In this document: positions 49,583-61,884 of the stretch, piece after piece | How the letters are laid out: every line of letters begins with the position of its first letter | Position numbering within the stretch: position 1 is the stretch's first letter | DNA from: Rhododendron vialii | Taxonomy: Eukaryota; Streptophyta; Magnoliopsida; Ericales; Ericaceae | NCBI RefSeq assembly: GCF_030253575.1 | Contig: NC_080568.1 | Location: forward strand, 29,260,001 to 29,324,000 | Length of the DNA: 64,000 nt | Direction of reading: 5' to 3' | The notes under the pieces: generated by a model | Databases searched by the model: none | Seen by the model: the letters and a program-made list of their open reading frames with translations, nothing else | What the model was told of the DNA's origin: nothing | Position numbers and translations under genes: made by a program

Positions 49583-50514
49583 TATTCAAATTTCGTGTAG
49601 GTGGGAACCAACATTTTCAAAATACTTATTAAGAAAAAACCTGCTTAAGAAAAACCAACTAGGGGTAATCTGGTCATTTTTCAAAAGAAAAGAGAGAGAA
49701 TCTGTAGAGATAAAGCAAGTGAGTGTAGAAAGGAAAGGGCCGGGGTGGGAAAATTAAGGGTGGGTACTGGGTGCATGGCTTTTTCGTGCCTGGCCTTTCG
49801 CTGAAGAAATCTCCCTTCTTTGACTTGGAAAATACTTGGGAAAATTACAGGTGATGTAAATGTCTGCTTTCTCCTTTTATCATGAGGAAATAACATCACG
49901 AAAAGCTTAGCATTTGTTTCCCTACCTATTCTGCATCACTGATTTTGAAAAAAATCGAAGTCCTGTCTGCATGATTGGGTACATTAATTGGTTCCCACCA
50001 AATGCATGGTACGTTAAGGTCATAAAGGTAATTCCAGTCCGAGGATTTCTCATTTTGGAATTTGGAGAGCTCCTATTGCGCACCGGATTTTGGGGTGCTG
50101 TAGGGCATTCCGCCCGCCTTGCAGTATATAGTGTTGTCGATCTAGTTGTTCATTTTGATACAGACAGCTCAAATTTAATCCGAATTTCTACAAATCTGAG
50201 TCATTCATTTGTTGGATTAAATTCCGAGCTGTTCGTTGCCGAAATGGATGGCCGGATCGGTTGTATTAAGTTCTGGATTTTGCGTGAATATGTGGTAGTG
50301 AAAGTCATTGGAGCATCACATAACAGTACTCTAAGAGCCATTAATAATTGGGAGCTTTGTTGATAAGGACATACTATAGGGTTTAAAAAGCAATTAGCCC
50401 ATCTAAACAATTTATAGCAGCTCCAGTCCTTATAAGCACACGCGTTCCAAAATTAGCCATATTACACGCATTTCCAAAAACGTTTCAGAGACGAAGAAAC
50501 CTAAACGCGGTCGT

Positions 50515-50760
50515 CATCATCGATCCTTTCATCGTCGAATCACCGTCATCATCGTCGATCCTTTCACCGTCGTCATCGTAGATATCTTCACCGTCGCTGT
50601 CATCATCGTTATTGTCGTCGTTCCTTTCACCGTCGCTGTCGTCATCGTTATTGTCGACGTTCATTTTCGACCATTTCAACAGGTAACTTACCTTTTCTAT
50701 TCGTCGCTATCGTCATCGTCGCTGGCATCATTCCGATCGTCGTCATTTTCGCTTTCATCG
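50515..50760. repeat. Imperfect GTC/ATC trinucleotide-type repeat
   Basis: CGTCATCATCGTC and TCCTTTCACCGTCG words recur many times with drift. Both strands stay partly open because of the three-base period, which gives low-complexity Asp- or Ser-rich frames that are not likely genes. Confidence 0.75.
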
Positions 50761-51192
50761 TTTTAGCGTCACTTTCCTAGGGTTTTAGCGTCATTTACAT
50801 AGGGTTTAAGCGTCATTTACTGGTTTTGACACTTTCTTTATGTTAGGGCTCATCAATATGTTAAATATTGTGTAATGTAGTATTTACATGTGTTTACATT
50901 GTGATATTAATATCTCCTACTTTATCCCTTGTTGTAAAATACAAACAGAAAACGATTTCGATGAGATAATATTATCTCTTTATTAAGTTTGTGAGATACC
51001 AACACTATTTATCTGAGATACTGTTATCTCTTGCTCATTTTTGCCAATACACTATATTTCTGGCAGATAGAGTTATTTGTGATATTAATATCACAAATAT
51101 CACAAATATTTGGGCTTAACCCACTAGGTGCTTCATTCAAAATTTTTTATTGGATACTCGATGTACCATTATGAAGATTTAATAAAATGTCA

Positions 51193-51469
51193 CTTTTGCA
51201 AATAAAAAAATAGTCATAATTTGACAAACTAACTTGGACCATTGGCATTCGCATTTCGGGCCACTAGAATTCATAATTTGATTCACATATGCATATTAAA
51301 CTTCAAACATTGAAACTCACAAATGGAAGAATGCTACAATTTCAAGACACTCTTCTCTCTCTTTTGCCAAGTGCGGGGAGAAATTACACTACTCTATATG
51401 TCTAAGAGGAAGGGGAATGGAACGTAGGGTATAAACCACGAGTGCAATAAGCGAGATTTGAACCCAAGA
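51193..51469 (-). repeat. Inverted repeat arm, left (SINE-like)
   Basis: On the minus strand the arm runs TCTTGGGTTCAAATCTCGCT ... GACTATTTTTTTATTTGC, 277 bases long. It is the inverse copy of 53373-53649. GGTTCAAATC is a B-box-like word. Confidence 0.85.
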
Positions 51470-53372
51470 TATATCCCTACAATAATTAAGTATATATAAC
51501 CACAGACAGAGTCGGCTTATGGGAGAAGCCAAATAAGCCTAAGCTTTAGGCCTCTATAAAAAAAGAGTTAAAAATGTGGCCTCCAAATTCTTAGGACCCC
51601 TAATATAATCTAAGCCTTCCCCACACAAAACATACCCAATTCAAATTTTGTAATGGTAAATTTTTGGTAATGGTTTTTTTTATGAAACTATTTGTCAACC
51701 AACTTTTGTATGAAAATATAGAGTGAGCCTCATTCAAGAAATTCGCTTCTGGCCCTCGAAAGTTATGAACCGGCTACACACTTACGTACATATATTTTCA
51801 ATTTGTGTGAGACTCATTCCTATTGTGAGTGCGTGTATTTAAATATTTGTGTGTTTGGTGCATTGTTGATATCCCTAAGTGCCCCACCCTGCCACCAACC
51901 ACCACCATCTTTACCAAATCGTAATAGCCTCCCCTCTTAGTTTTAGCATTCTCTGTCTCTCTGCAATCTCCCCTCCCTTTTGCCACCGTTCTCCCCAGTC
52001 CTCACTACTCGTAAGGGTGTAAACGAGTCAAGTCGAACCAAATTTATAGTGTAAACGAGCCGAAAACTCAAGCTCGTAATGTGCCGAACTGATCAGTTCA
52101 TTTACTAAACGAGTCAAGCCGAACTTTAGAATGTTGAGCTTGACTCGTTTACTTCAAGAGGCTAAAATTCAAGCTCGATCTTGGTTCGATTACTAAACGG
52201 GTGGAGTCGAATTGAGCTGAGCCTCGAGGTGCTCACGAGCTTCATTGCAGCCCTAGTCATCAGTCCATCCATCCATTCATCCATATCGCAACTCAGAGAC
52301 CACCTCTCTCTCCAATCCTTTTTTCTCTCGGTTCCACTTCTTCCATCTGCCAGACACACCAATGCCCATTGTTCGTCACAATCAAACAATGGGAACCCTT
52401 TTACGATTCGTTTGTCCATGGTCAAAAGATAACTAGAACACTTTAGTTGGGTGGATTATTGAGAAATTCGGGGTGTACTAGGATAAGGATTTTTGCACCT
52501 TTTGATAATTTTATTGAGAGGGAAAAAAAAAAAAAACGATGATTAAGCGTATGGTGTTTTTTAGGAGACTACTAAAATACAGTTGTGAATAGAAGAGGAT
52601 ACGAGTAGGGGCCGCGAAACCTTAAGTTTTTTAGTAGGCTCATTTTTCTAATGTAGTATATTTTTGCTACATAGAATATAGTTGTATGTTTTGGCCTCTT
52701 AGAAATCTTGATAATTATAATTTAAAATTAAACTACTTCTTATCATGCATGATCTTCCGAGCAATTTTTTTTAAAAATATTTCGAGTCTGTTATTTTTAT
52801 AAAATTCTGCGTCCGCCACCGAAGCATTTGGGGGCTTAATGTGCTTTCTAGTCTGCATGAAAAAGTTGAAAGAAAGATGTGCCAACAAAAGTAACCCTTA
52901 AATGTATTTGGAAAGGAAGATAAGAACGTTTAGAAAAAAACGACCAGCACAGCTGCACTCATTTTTCATGATATAAATGTGACTATTAGACATAGAAAAG
53001 GTTCCAAATGAGTAAGCGAGGCAGCTGACAGACGAGAAGTTTTTGGGTGCCGAGCGGGTATTACGTGGCGGTTTTCGACGGCGATCCGGACCGTCCAAGT
53101 AGTTATCCAACGGCTCTGATTTATTCCCTCACTCTCCCATCACCCCACCACTCTCTCTCCTCTTTTTTCTCTTTCTAAAATTTGGACCATTCAAAACACG
53201 TTTAAATGATTCGGATCGCCGACAAAATATGTACCACGTGAGTGGTACCCGCACCCAATTTTTTCTCCTGACAGGGAGTGAAAGATATGAGATTCCCTAG
53301 GCCTGCTAGAGATACTTTATCTAACTAGTAAAAGAATTTACGTGTGAATTGGGTTCTAGCCCAAATAGGAGG

Positions 53373-53649
53373 TCTTGGGTTCAAATCTCGCTTATTGCAC
53401 TCGTGGTTTATACCCTATGTTTCATTCCCCTTCCTCTTAGACATATAGAGTAGTGTAATTTCTTCCCGCACTTGGCAAAAGAGAGAGAAGAGTGTCTTGA
53501 AATTGTAGCATTCTTCCATTTGTGAGTTTCAATGGTTGAAGTTTAATATGCGTATGTGAATCAAATTATAAATTCTAGTGGCCCGAAATGCAAATGCCAA
53601 TGGTCCAAGTTAGTTTGTCAAATTATGACTATTTTTTTATTTACAAAAG
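53373..53649 (+). repeat. Inverted repeat arm, right (SINE-like)
   Basis: This is the partner of 51193-51469, 277 bases long with few differences. Upstream of the shared part, TGGGTTCTAGCCCAAATAGG could be a weak A-box region. Either two SINE-like copies lie in opposite orientation, or the two are arms of one 2.46-kb inverted-repeat element. Confidence 0.8.
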
Positions 53650-54809
53650 CCAAACCTAAAACTGGGGCAAGCGGCGCCCCGATCCCAAAAATCCCAAACA
53701 CTCAAACCCAAGCCCCACCCCACCGATCACCGACCGACGGCCACCAGCGCCACCTCTAGAAACCTAGCAGAGAGAAGAACTCCCGGGTTGTGGGAGTAAG
53801 TATGACTGTCAATGGTTCCACATATATAATGGGCAACTCAAATTTAGCCAAATCAATGTCAAACCAACATATGAGTCCAAATTTAGCTGTGAATTTCTGC
53901 GGTTCAATTTACGAGTAACAAATGTTGCACCACGAAATGAAGTGTCTATTGTAGTCGTGTAAAAGAAGTCAAATAATTTCAAATTATTTCGAAAAAGAAA
54001 AACAGATCTGAGAGGGAAATCGCAAGCGCATTTCACATGCGGCTCCATAATTGCGGTGGTTGAAGGCTAGCCAGCTAGCGATGTAAGTTAATTTGATTGA
54101 CAAAGAAATTTTGTTGACAAAAATCGATACAAACAAATTTGTGCATGTCAAATCATGCACGCAGTACCACGTTCATACGAATGCTACGATACGAAAGCTA
54201 CGACAATTTAAGGACCGCCCTTAATTTGTCTGTTGCTTATTTTTTCTTTCGCTTTTCCATTTGAGTCATTTGACACTTGACAGGCTGAACCGATGAAGTG
54301 TTTTTTTCTGAACCAATGGGCCATGGTGATCACGCTAGGTCGTAAAATCTACTCCATATAATATTACTCAACTACCCTTGGAACTAACTCAAATCATTGA
54401 ACCAACTCAAATCATTTGACTTAAACTTTTTAGAATGATGATCATGTGGCGATGGCATTCTCGTAAGGAGATGACTATGACATGAATTATGAGCCCTACC
54501 ATGGGCTCCACACTATGATCAATTGCGTGCCTTCTTGTGAGGATGGTTCGTAAAAATAAGTTAAAACGTACTTTGATGGGATTTTTTGTTTTGACTTTTA
54601 AGTTCAAAACTTAACCACGACATTTTCTCTAGTAATGCTATGGTTATCATATATTTGCACAACATTTAGATTTCATCTGAGATGAGATGGAGTATCTGAT
54701 ATATACAAATGAGTTACTTGACATTTTTTTTTTTGATAACCTAGTTTCTTGGTCAACTTTCTTTTAATCAGATCTAAATATCTATATCCATTTCAATTTG
54801 ATTCTTCGG

Positions 54810-55035
54810 ATTCAGGTGGTGGTATTGATGCGTTTTCCAGTGGGGTGGCGGTCCAGGTGGTGGGGGCTGTTTTTAGGGTTTCGGTTTTGGCTTTGGGCTT
54901 GGCCCAATTAGGATTTTTGTTGGTCTCTCACCAACGTTTGGGTCCCGGGTAGGGTTATTAATCTTTCATTTCAGTTGCCCTTGTCCTTTTAATCTTTGTA
55001 CTTTTCGGAGATTAATAAAATTCCTTTTGCCAAGA
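54810..55035 (+). mobile_element. Possible LINE 3'-end fragment
   Basis: A G/T-rich stretch (GGTGGTGGGGGCTGTTTTTA, GGGTTTCGGTTTTGGCTTTG) is followed by TTTGTACTTTTCGGAGATTA, ATAAAATTCCTTTTGCC and an A-run. This resembles the 3' end of plant L1-type LINEs. No reverse transcriptase reading frame is present. Confidence 0.35.
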
Positions 55036-55396
55036 AAAAAATTAGTCTACAACTACATTTATCATATAAAACAAGTTCATTTTTCTTTTTTATATCGGTA
55101 GCGGCGAACACAGAATCTATATATAAAAACCTTCTACAATCATAATCCAAATAGCTTGGACAAGACTCTAGCAGTGGCGAACGCTGAATCTATATATAGC
55201 AAGGGCCAAAACCTTCTACGGTCATAACAAAAATAATTTTTATGTTTATATATTTCTACTTGGTAGATTATAGGTTTGGGTATGCGTACGTTAGCCATCA
55301 TGTTATTTTACGCACAATGACTAAAATAATCGTTTGATAACTAAGAATTATATAGGGAGAAGATTAAAGATGAGAGGGAGGAAGAGAGCTGCTAAT

Positions 55397-55766
55397 GGTA
55401 CAGTAAAAGCTGTACAGCAGTGACGTACAGATGGTTTTGGCGCCCATCTCAGGTCTCCCAAAAATGATCGGAGCCGCTCATTTTATTCAAAACATATTGT
55501 TTACGGTCGCTGTAAAAAATCATCTCAATCCGATATCGATAAAGGCATGTACGAATCATCCAACTTTGTCTCAGAATTTAGGCTAAATTCTGAAACAAAG
55601 TTGGATGATTCGAAAACGCCTTTACCGATATCGGATGAGATGAGTTTTTATAGGGGCTTTAAACAATATGTTTTGAACAAAATGAACAGCTCCGATCATC
55701 TTTACGGGACCCGAGACGAACGTAAAAATCATTTGTATATGGCTGCTGTACAGCCTTTGCTGTACC
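55397..55766. mobile_element. Foldback MITE, second member
   Basis: The ends GGTACAGTAAAAGCTGTACA and the inverse of GGTACAGCAAAGGCTGTACA enclose two long inverted halves meeting near 55585. Inner words such as CTCAATCCGATATC are shared with the foldback element at 44995, so both may belong to one superfamily. No certain target duplication is seen. Confidence 0.7.
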
Positions 55767-56125
55767 TCTATCTTTACTAAGGGAGGAAGGATGTTAAGAA
55801 ACTAAACTACGATAGTGATCATAGTGTACAGGTACAGATGCATGTGTGGGGTCCATTCTAATGTCCCAAAAAAAAGAGGAGTGCTAGGTATCCCGAAAGA
55901 TTACCCAGAAATTACTTCGAATTTGAAAATTAATGCTCCAGATTCACTTAAAATCAATCTGGACCATCGATTTTTAAATTCGGGGTAATTTCTGGATACT
56001 CTTTTGGGGTACATAGCATTTTCCCAAAAACATAGAGTTGGATTATCTCCGTGCTTCGGTAAAAGGCAAGTGGTTTTGCATTAGAAAAAGGATCGTACAA
56101 AGAGCACTGTGAAACATATCAAAAC

Positions 56126-56357
56126 GAGAAATTCTTCAGTGCCGAGCGGGCAAGGACAGTTGGTGCCTAACACGCATTTCGGCTGTCCAAACGTATTTTG
56201 GACGTCCCAGATCTGTTTGGGCTTAAGGGGGTGTTTTGGTAATTTTACACTTAAAAATTACCCAAACAGATCTGAGCTGTCCAAAACATGTTTGGACGGC
56301 CGAGATGCGTGTTCGGCACCAGCTGTCCCGTGCCCGCTCGGCACTGAAGAATTTCTC
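56126..56357. mobile_element. Mutator-like MITE with long terminal inverted repeats
   Basis: GAGAAATTCTTCAGTGCCGA opens the element, and the inverse of the same word closes it. The arms continue for about 90 bases (GAGCGGGCA..., GGACAG, CACGCAT, TCCAAA). The flanks TATCAAAAC (56117-56125) and AATCAAAAC (56358-56366) match at 8 of 9 bases. A 9-bp duplication with long arms beginning GAGAAA fits Mutator-like MITEs. Confidence 0.85.
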
Positions 56358-56419
56358 AATCAAAACGGGCTGACTAATTTTTATCGTACAAGAACCTTAT
56401 TTATTTTGCTGATGAATAA

Positions 56420-56640
56420 GGACTAGTCTTTTTGTTCGTTTGCCATTTTAGTTTTGTTTTTGTTTTGTTTTTCAATCATTACCATACTTCTTTTTTCAAT
56501 CATTACCCTATTTTTTTCAATTATTACTTTCACATCTCTCTCTATCTCTCTTCAATCATTACCCCTATCTTCAATCATTACTCTATTTCTCTCTACACCC
56601 ACTACCAAAACTAAACTAAACTAAACTCTCAATCAAACAC
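56420..56640. mobile_element. MITE-like sequence with CAATCATTACC words
   Basis: TTCAATCATTACC or close variants occur six times between 56470 and 56585. The sequence is the inverse relative of 36885-37098. Ends are not sharply defined. Confidence 0.45.
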
Positions 56641-57211
56641 AAGTATTTTCAGCTGGAACCATGCATATATACTCTTTCAGTGAAGATTTATGTGTGACGC
56701 ATTTTCATCAATATGCAGCTTTTATCGAAAAAATAAGTTCTTTTTTTTTAAAAAGACTCTTCCACGGAAAGGTTTAACTTTTTCGAAAAAGAGCTTGAGT
56801 GAATCCTGACTATTTATTACAATAATAAATAGATAGAAATTGGTTGTGTTTGTGTTGTGCTTCTGTGTTGTGCACGTAGCACTTTTGGTCACAGAGATAA
56901 CTTAGAACACAACTCAAAAATACACAATCACATCCAGAATTATTTCGATGCACGTAAATCCACATCCAACCAACACTTCTAACGCAATATCCTTTAAAGT
57001 TTTGTGCAAAAACACATTTGTAATTTTGAGGGAGGGCAAGAGGGTAATTTTACCTACCAAACTCACCTAGGCAATTGCTAACACATTCGTAATTTGTTAA
57101 AGCCTTCTTCTTTGTTTTTTCGCCTTTTATTTTGGACCGTACGTACACTTCCCCACTCGTTGTCTTTGTACTTGTCTCAAATTTAGATTACAATCAACAA
57201 CAGGCCTTCAC

Positions 57212-59044
57212 ATGCCCATCTCAACTCCAAGAATGCTCATCACAACAACAGCCATGCGTTTCTCACTATACCCCTTCATCTTCTCTCTCCTTCCCTTGTT
57301 TCTCTTCCTAATTTTCCTTCTCAAATGGCTCTCCATCACTGCCCGAGCACCGCGCAAAAACCCACCGCCGTCTCCCCGAAAGCTCCCTTTGATCGGAAAC
57401 CTCCACCAAATGGGCCCCTTCCCCCACCGCTCCCTCCACTCCCTCTCCCAGGCCCATGGCCCCTTAATGCTCCTCCACTTCGCCGCCACCCCCGTCCTAA
57501 TCGCCTCCTCCTCCTCCGTCGCCCGTGACATCATGAAAACCCACGACCTTATCTTCTCCACCCGACCCAAATGGACCATTTGCGAGAAACTCATGTATAC
57601 AATGAAGGACGTGGCTTTTAGCCCTTACGGCGAGTACTGGAGGCAGATGAAGAACATCTTCGTCCTCCAACTGTTGAGCAACAAGCGAGTCCAATCCTTT
57701 CGTGGCATTAGGGAAGAAGAGACGGCGATCATGATCGAGAAGATTTCAGATTTTGGTTCTGATGTGGTGAATTTGAGCAAACTGATTGTGGAGTTGACGG
57801 CGAACGTGGTGTGTAGGGCGGCGTTGGGGCGGAAATACGAAGGCATTGGGGGCAGAGAAGGAGGGGCGAGGAGGGGGTTTAAGGAGGCTTTGGGGGAGCT
57901 TGCGGAGTTATTGGGGATTTTTGATATTGGAGATTTTGTACCATGGCTGAAGTGGGTGAATAGAGTAAATGGGGTGTACGGGAGAGCGGAGAGACTTGCT
58001 AAGGAGTTGGATGAGTTTTTGGAGGGTGTGGTGGAAGAGCATGAGGGTAGAGAGAGAAAGGTAGGAGAGGAGGGAGGGCAGGATTTTGTCGATGTTTTGC
58101 TTGAGATTCAGAGAGAAAATGTGGTTGGGATTCCTCTTCATAGAGATAGCGTCAAAGCTCTTATTTTGGTAAGGCCGGAATCTCTGTTCTTTACTGTTGT
58201 CTCATCGAAAAAATATTCAATGCTCTTGGAGTAACGTTGAGCACGAATATCTTATTTTGTATTGACCAATTGTTTAGTAGCCTTGTTATTTTATATCCTA
58301 CTTCAATTACTTTCTATTATTTCTGAACAAGGGTAACAAGTAACTTGGTGTCAAAGAGATTCTTCTTATCCATCCTTTATTTGTCCCCTTATCAAATAAA
58401 CAAATAAAAATATTTACTAAATTGGAATTTTTCCCTTGCAGGATGTATTTGTTGCTGGAATTGATACTACATCCACAGCCCTAGAATGGGTAATGACAGA
58501 GCTCTTAAAGCATCCTCAAGCCATGAAAAAACTCCAAGCTGAAGTTCGACTTATAGCCCAACCCAACCAGCCTGTAACCGAGGACGATCTAGACCAGATG
58601 CCCTACCTAAAAGCTGTGATCAAAGAGACTCTACGCCTCCACCCTCCGGGTCCCCTTATTGTGCCCCGGGAGTCAACCAAAGATGTTCAAGTAATGGGTT
58701 ACGACATTGCGGCCGGGACACGCGTGCTTGTCAACGCTTGGGCAATTGGACACGACCCAACGTTGTGGGACGAGCCTGAGGAGTTTAGGCCCCAGAGGTT
58801 TTTGAACTGTCCAGTTGATTTTAGAGGACACGATTTCGAGTTGATTCCGTTCGGAGCGGGGAGGAGGGGGTGCCCGGGGATTCGGTTCGCGATGGCGGTC
58901 GACGAGCTAGCCGTTGCAAATCTCGTGCACAAGTTTGATTTTGCACTGCCTGATGGGGTGGAGTTGGATGTGAGTGAAGCTGCTGGTATCAATGTTCACA
59001 AAAAGTTCCCTCTGCTTCTTGTTGCAACTCCTTGGTCTTGCTAA
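57212..59044 (+). CDS. CYP71: Cytochrome P450, CYP71-clan, two exons, 519 aa
   Basis: Exon 1 (57212-58168) and exon 2 (58442-59044) join in phase 0 across a 273-base GT-AG intron, the classic CYP71 intron site (KALIL-DVFVAGIDTT). After an N-terminal anchor (SLLPLFLFLIFLLKWLSI) come the proline-rich hinge PPPSPRKLPLIGNLHQMG, the helix C region YGEYWRQMKNI, and the oxygen-binding I-helix AGIDTTST (324-331). The ExxR motif is KETLRL (E381, R384). FRPQRF replaces the usual FxPERF. The heme loop FGAGRRGCPG has the ligand Cys463. It is an ER-bound monooxygenase; the substrate cannot be told from sequence, though CYP71s often act in terpenoid, alkaloid or phenylpropanoid pathways. In-frame Met residues at 8 and 15 are possible alternative starts. 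The first exon is strongly C-rich in its first 350 bases. Confidence 0.95.
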
Positions 59045-61089
59045 TTAGTAGGTACAATTTTAGGTTCCGTTCCATTAAGAGAAATAAGTACTTATGTTTT
59101 GAATTTGAATGACCTATCTCATAAAACAAAAAATAAGTACACTATCAAATCTTTTGATCATTTGTCAACTAAAGCTAGAACCTTGCAAGTCTCTTCTTGT
59201 GTCTATGTTCGTTATATTGTCTTTGGTGCAGATGTTTTTTTGCATTGGAATGGAATCCTCTCCCGTCCCTTAAAGAGATTGAAGGTTGTCTTGAGTTCTT
59301 TATGGATCTTTCATTGTTACGTTAGTCGAAAACCGTTAATTGATTTATCACGACGAGGACATTGCCCACGTAGAAAAGAATTAGTAATACTATTTGTTGC
59401 TTGATTTGTTTTCAAAACAAATCTGTACGTGTTGAGGGGAATTTTTTTTTTTTTTTTAACACTTCATTGAAAGATAGATGTGTTCTATATATCCATTCAA
59501 CATGATTTTTAGAGTGACTAATGTTCTTGATGAGCTCTAAAAATTATGAAAATAACAATTAACTGAGATTATTTCCCCCACACGCATCTTTCCATAACAG
59601 AATCCTCCTTCAAACATTTCTAGTATTTAAACTTACGTTGTCTAGAAGGGGTGTTAATTTCCACCAACCTAAAAGTTATGGACTATAACTTTTTTGTTTC
59701 CTTCTTATTCAATATTTTTTTTTTAGTTTTGTGACAAACTTTTATGTATCATAGGTTTGTATTGACGAGAAAAATCGAAAAAGTAAAAAATTATGTCTTT
59801 TACACAAATATTTTTGGAAATATCCTAGAAAAGTCCAAGTAGTCAACATTTGGGCCTTTTCTTGGATATTTTCCAAAACAAAAAATGTGAAAATCAAGAT
59901 TTTTTTCTTTTTCCAATAATACATAAAAGTTTGGAGGGAAACTAATAAATGCAATTTTTTTTATAAATAAAGAAAAAAGTTGTAGTTTACAACTATGGAT
60001 TAGCGAAAACGGGGCCAAACAAGTTGCTGCATGTCTCAATTTGATCTCCATCACTATCATTCCAAACTCTAGAAACCGCTCTTATATATTTAGGGAAATG
60101 ATTTTCACATACTTTTTTGATAACGGCACTCCTTTTTTTTTTTTTTTTTTGTCTTTTAGTGAAGCTTTTGTGCGTATTTTTTTTTCACTAAACGACAAGA
60201 AAATGAGTTTATTTATCAAAAAAAGATTGTCAAAATTACTATTATCCTATATTTAAATGCGTAGTTGGAAACCAACTTTCCTCATCTACAAATTAATGAT
60301 TCTTCTCCATAATGTTTGTTTAATTGTCTTTCCCAAATCTTTGATTGTCAGACAGTATATATGGCATAATAATGCTTTTGTTTGAGAAAGAACACTCTTC
60401 AAATTGCCACTGACGGACGGATGGACCCATATGGGTCTCGCTTCGCAGGGAAAAGGTCCCTTCTCGATTTTGTAAAATTATAGTAATTCTTACATACTCG
60501 TATTTTAGTTCTATTCAACATTTAGGATTGTGATTCAATAAAACTACTCTAGATTTCATTTATGAAGATTATTGCTTGATCTATTTCTTAGAGTGCTAAA
60601 ATTTCACATCTTTCTGCACAAACGTAAGCCCCTTTTCTAATAATTACAAGATGAAGTTACATAAATCACCAATAATTTGTCATTTAGTAACAAAAAATGT
60701 ACCACTATCTATTAGAAACTATTAACAATTTGTCTTTTTGGACCATACACTCTTTTTCATTTTACCCCTGATCTAAATAATCCTACACTTTAACACTTTA
60801 TCTATCATTTAGTAGCTTCTTAAGATACATTTTCATCCATAATTGGACGTCAAACTCCAAGATGACATGCAAATGTGAGTAATATTTTAAACTACAAAAT
60901 TGGTTAGGATACATGATTCTTGGTTCATGAAACTGAACATGGAAAAAAATGAATGGTCCAGATTGTACCAGAGCTCTTCATGTTAAGATTAGGAATATTT
61001 TAAACTACAAAATTGGTAAAATAAAAAGAATATAAAATTTTGAAAAATGAAAGAAATAGTGGAGTAATTTAGAAAACACCAAGAATAAT
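59045..61089. other. Spacer downstream of the P450 gene
   Basis: 59045-59400 probably includes the P450 3' UTR. 59665-60005 has loosely inverted words (AACTTTTATGTAT on both strands), perhaps an old MITE. The remainder is A/T-rich without a gene. Confidence 0.4.
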
Positions 61090-61380
61090 CTAGAAAAGAC
61101 AAGCACAAGCCAATTGGTCAAAAGTTTAAGGCGACATAAATGATTTAACACCAACAATAATTTAGAAAAGACAAGCATAGCTGCACAAGCCAATTGGTCA
61201 AAAGTTTAAGGCGAAATAAATGATTTAACACCAACAATAATTTAGAAAAGACAAGCATAGCTGCACAAGCCAATTGGGAAAAAGTTTAAGGCGAAGTAAA
61301 TGATTTAACACCAACAATAATCTAGAAAAGAAAAGCACAAGCCAATTGGTCAAAAATTTAAGGCAAAGTAAATAAAAAGT
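61085..61380. repeat. Minisatellite, unit about 73-84 bp, about four copies
   Basis: The unit reads AATAATYTAGAAAAGACAAG, then CACAAGCCAATTGGTCAAAA and GTTTAAGGCGAAGTAAATGA, TTTAACACCAAC. Two units carry an extra CATAGCTG insert. Further units appear after each CACTA-type element (62663-62760), so the array is interrupted by them. Confidence 0.88.
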
Positions 61381-61575
61381 TAGGCAAAGGAAATGATTGT
61401 TCTTTATAAAGAAGAAAAAACTGCTCTCCTTTCATTCAATGGGACTTTTTTTCCCCTTTATTCACGTAAAAGTACCAAATTGTTCTTTTTCTTTATAAAA
61501 AAAAAGAAATAACTCAAGAGGTAAGAGTAATTTAGTAAATTAAATAAATAATCTAGAAACGACAAGCACAAGCCA

Positions 61576-61849
61576 CACTACAAAAAAAACGGCCTTTTAT
61601 AGCATAAAATATGATAGCATTACGTTCTTTCCCAAATGCTATAATAGAGCTGCATCTTGAGGTTAAGACAGTGTTCACGGTACTGTAGAACAACGGAAGG
61701 TTTTTGATAGCATTTCATTAACTCGACTACAGTGTACAGCTTTCGTGTTTAGAAAAAAAAAAAACCTAAAATGTGCAGCGTTTACTTTATTTGGGGATTG
61801 TGTGGGAAATCCCTTCTTCCTCTCTTCCTCATTTCAATTTCAAGCCCTA

Positions 61850-61884
<35 letters not shown>

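Larger units (their letters stand above)
43867..57211. other. Gene-poor stretch between AFC2 and the P450 gene
   Basis: I find no complete gene in about 13 kb. The recognisable content is the series of transposons and repeats listed separately between 44388 and 56640. A 149-codon frame at 49914-50363 has no motif and is probably chance. The remaining sequence (for example 49083-50480, 51470-53370, 53650-54800) is A/T-rich spacer without features I can support. Confidence 0.5.

Noticed and set aside
49914-50363. A 149-codon plus-strand open frame
   Set aside because: It shows no motif, domain or codon pattern of a known family, no neighbouring exons with splice sites, and lies among transposon debris. 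It is most likely chance.
50485-50679. Asp-rich minus-strand frame resembling an acidic protein
   Set aside because: It is the translation of a GTC/ATC trinucleotide-type repeat, open by its three-base period only.
56109-56426. A 105-codon frame with an even-looking reading
   Set aside because: It reads through a Mutator-like MITE whose palindromic arms keep several frames open.
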